A DNA stretch of 64,000 nt from Cohnella laeviribosi DSM 21336. GTDB taxonomy: Bacteria > Bacillota > Bacilli > Paenibacillales > Paenibacillaceae. The translations under genes and the position numbers were made by a program. Shown here in pieces: positions 61,942 to 64,000 of this stretch (the stretch's first letter is position 1; each line of letters starts with the position of its first letter). The stretch spans positions 169,688 to 233,687 of the forward strand of contig NZ_KB899810.1 in the NCBI RefSeq assembly GCF_000378425.1, written 5' to 3'. Under the pieces are notes generated by a model. It ran no database searches, was not told where the DNA came from, and saw nothing but the letters and a program-made list of their open reading frames with translations.

Positions 61942-63708
61942 CTATTCCGCCGGGCCGGAAGGCTGCGCCTGACGTTTTTCCTTCAGCCAACGGGGAGCCC
62001 CTTTGTCCTTGTCCTTTTTCTTTTTCTTCCGGTCGGCCTTGTTTTTGGCGGTCCGTCCCGGCGCATTGGCCGTTCGTCCTTGCGCATGCGTCTCGTGCGC
62101 ATGCATCTCGTGCGCATGCGACCCGGCCCGGCCCGGCGCACCCGCGGCTCGTCCCGGGACGTACGTCCCGGCGCTTCCCGGAGCGTGTATCCCGGCTCTT
62201 CCCGAAGCGTGCGTCCCGGCGCTTCCCGGGGCGCGCACTGCCGCCGGCCCCGGCGCTGCAATCCGCCCCGGCGCCGCCGTGCCCGCGCCGCCCGGCCCCC
62301 TTGCGCCCGAGCTGCCGCCTTCGGGCGCTCCGGCCTGCCGTCCGCTTCCGGCGGACGGCGCCGGCTTGCGGCCGGGGGACGATTGCCCGTCCCCCGCCTC
62401 CGCGCGATGCCGCCGGGCCTCGGCCGCATCGATTACCCGTCCTTCGCGCAGCGCCTTCTCCGCGAACGCGATGCCGAGCTTCTTGCCGAGCTTGGCGGCG
62501 ATAAACTTCTCCTGCGGCGTGACCAGCGTCGCCGAAATGCCCGGCCGGCCTATCCGCCCCGTCCGGCCTGCACGGTGCACATAATGGTCGGCGTCCAAAG
62601 CCGGCTCGAACTGGACGACAAGCGACAGGCCCGGAATGTCGAGCCCCCTTGCCGCAACGTCGGTCGCGACCAGCAGCTTCGTCCGTCCTTCCCGGAATCG
62701 GCGCAAGGCATCGCCCCGGTCCCTGCCGCTGGTGTCGCCGTACAACGCATCCGCGGCAAAGCCTTCGTATCTGAGCTTGGCGACCAGCTCTCCGATCTTA
62801 TCGGTATCGTTGACGAAGACGAGCGTGGAGGACGGATGGAGCGACCGGACAAGCCGGCGGACAACGTCGATCTTGTCCCTCCGGTCGCAGACGAAGTACC
62901 AGTGTTCGATCGTTTCCGGCAGACCGGACGCTTTCCCTTCCGTAGCCGCATCCGCTTCGAACGGCTGCCGCAGCCAGCGGGTCTCCGCTTCCCGCATCGC
63001 TTCCGAACGGGTGGCGGAGACGAACACCGTCTGCCTGTCCGCGGCCGCGCCTTTCAGAATCGCTTCGACATCCGCTCTGCCGCCGAGCGAGAAGATGCGG
63101 TCGGTCTCGTCGACGACGACGATGCGGACGGCGTGCAGCGGCAGCTTCTTGCGAAGCGCCACCTCCCGCACCCGTCCCGGCGTCCCGACGACAAGCGGCG
63201 GCTTGCTTTTCATCCGCTCCAGCTGCCGCGACAGCGCCGCGCCGCCGATTAAGGCGACCGTCCGGATGCCGAGCGGCTCGCCGTACGTTTCCGCTACCCG
63301 GACGATTTGCATCGCCAGCTCTTGCGTCGGCGCCAAGATGACGGCCTGGGTTTCTCGCTTGGCCGGATCGAGCCGCTGCAGCAGCGGCAGCAAATACGCG
63401 AGCGTCTTGCCCGAGCCCGTCGGCGAGCGGAGAATGCCGTCCCGTCCGGACAGCAGCTCCGGCCAAGCCTGCGCTTGCACCTCCGTCGGCTCCGCGATTC
63501 CCGCTTCGGCGAGCTTGCCGGCAAGGCGATGGTCGAGTCCCAGCGAAACGAAGGGATTCGCCATTTCCCGGGGCGCGGCGGATTCGGAGCCCGCCGTTTT
63601 TCCTCCTTCCTCACGTTGCCCGCCGGGCAGCGGCTCTCCTGCATGTCCTGCTTCGGGCGCCTGCCCTGCGGCTTGCAAACCTTCAGGCGATTGATGCGTT
63701 TCGTTCAT
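61942..63708 (-). CDS. DEAD/DEAH-box-type RNA helicase with altered motif II and long low-complexity tail
   Basis: 588 residues. Helicase core about 45-420: motif I SPTGSGKT near 95, motif Ib GTPGR, motif II VDETD (Asp-Glu-Thr-Asp instead of Asp-Glu-Ala-Asp), motif III SAT near 225, motif V ATDVAARGLDIPG near 345 and motif VI HRAGRTGRIGR near 375. The Q-motif region (NPFVSLGLDHRLAGKLAEAGIAEPTEVQAQAW in part) is present. Residues 450-550 repeat short Ala-Pro-Gly/Gly-Arg-Ala units and the end is Lys-rich, suitable for RNA binding. ATG at 63708 with GAGGAG upstream. Confidence 0.88.
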   Translation of the reverse strand: MNETHQSPEGLQAAGQAPEAGHAGEPLPGGQREEGGKTAGSESAAPREMANPFVSLGLDHRLAGKLAEAGIAEPTEVQAQAWPELLSGRDGILRSPTGSGKTLAYLLPLLQRLDPAKRETQAVILAPTQELAMQIVRVAETYGEPLGIRTVALIGGAALSRQLERMKSKPPLVVGTPGRVREVALRKKLPLHAVRIVVVDETDRIFSLGGRADVEAILKGAAADRQTVFVSATRSEAMREAETRWLRQPFEADAATEGKASGLPETIEHWYFVCDRRDKIDVVRRLVRSLHPSSTLVFVNDTDKIGELVAKLRYEGFAADALYGDTSGRDRGDALRRFREGRTKLLVATDVAARGLDIPGLSLVVQFEPALDADHYVHRAGRTGRIGRPGISATLVTPQEKFIAAKLGKKLGIAFAEKALREGRVIDAAEARRHRAEAGDGQSSPGRKPAPSAGSGRQAGAPEGGSSGARGPGGAGTAAPGRIAAPGPAAVRAPGSAGTHASGRAGIHAPGSAGTYVPGRAAGAPGRAGSHAHEMHAHETHAQGRTANAPGRTAKNKADRKKKKKDKDKGAPRWLKEKRQAQPSGPAE

Positions 63709-63768
63709 CTCGCAAACTCCTCGTATAGTATTTTTCGAAGGCAGTTGTGAGTCTATTTCCAGTCCCAA

Positions 63769-64000
63769 AGGGGACTGGAAGCCGCCTTCAAAATTTCCAG
63801 CCAGCTCCTTTGAAAATTGCAGTCAGGGACTGGACTTTCCGGCATGTCTCCGGACAATGGAACTTAGGGTCCATTCGGGGAAATTCGTCTCACTCCTGTA
63901 GCTGCGTCTACATCTGAAGTCTGTTTCTCCGGCTCTCGCTCGAACTTCTTACCCGCTGGCTGTTCCCTTCGGCAACCCATGCCCGACGGTAGCAGCGTCG
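63769..64000. other. Window end, no gene recognised
   Basis: Contains the palindrome CCAGTCCC-AAAG-GGGACTGG (63759-63778), close to the helicase start on the minus strand. Nothing else recognised in the last 220 bases. Confidence 0.4.

Overview
The window comes from a GC-rich, spore-forming Firmicute, most likely a member of the Paenibacillaceae (Paenibacillus/Cohnella type). This rests on the Bacillus-like gene neighbourhood icd-citZ ... pyk-accA-accD-dnaE-ytrH-ytrI-ytpI-ytoI, on several sporulation genes, and on frequent TTG/GTG starts with strong AGGAGG ribosome sites. No tRNA, rRNA or CRISPR array was seen. || 1-20.1 kb is conserved core. It holds TCA-cycle genes (icd, citZ) with a CcpC-type operator, and polyphosphate genes (ppx and ppk, convergent, with tandem repeats between them and a Pho box before ppk). 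An AI-2E transporter, FxsA, a thioesterase, pyk, accA/accD, dnaE and the small sporulation membrane genes ytrH/ytrI follow, then ytpI and the CBS-domain regulator ytoI. pfkA is missing between accA and pyk. || 20.4-33.5 kb holds the most striking feature: gerE, the gene for the late mother-cell regulator GerE, is split by an insertion of about 11.36 kb. The first 50 codons lie at 33528-33379 and the last 24 codons plus stop at 22020-21946, both on the minus strand. Joining them at a shared AATG core gives an intact 74-codon gerE, the same length as in Bacillus subtilis. The element carries a large serine recombinase next to its left end, a 55-residue basic protein, a PilZ membrane protein divergent from an XRE repressor with dyad operators, and a metabolic cargo of sugar ABC importer, YesM/YesN-type two-component system and D-galactonate dehydratase. 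There are no phage structural genes. It looks like a sporulation-excised, skin-like but non-prophage element. || 33.8-35.8 kb has a YhcN/YlaJ spore lipoprotein and fabH with a FapR operator. || 35.9-52.0 kb is a spore-surface glycosylation locus on the minus strand: seven glycosyltransferase-like genes, a nucleotidyltransferase, five small genes, and a 1549-residue protein built of about 120 decapeptide repeats. The repeat protein has a SigK-type promoter with the same AC-N17-CATATGATA layout as gerE. Six proteins of the locus share an unusual tandem (aromatic)-x-x-Gly module next to Arg/Lys-rich sequence. || 52.2-64 kb returns to housekeeping genes: mntH, another glycosyltransferase, psd, an AraC regulator, an aminotransferase, ecsA/ecsB and a DEAD-box-type helicase, with two non-coding stretches rich in repeats. 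|| All functions are inferred from reading translated sequence and remembered family features; no database search was run.
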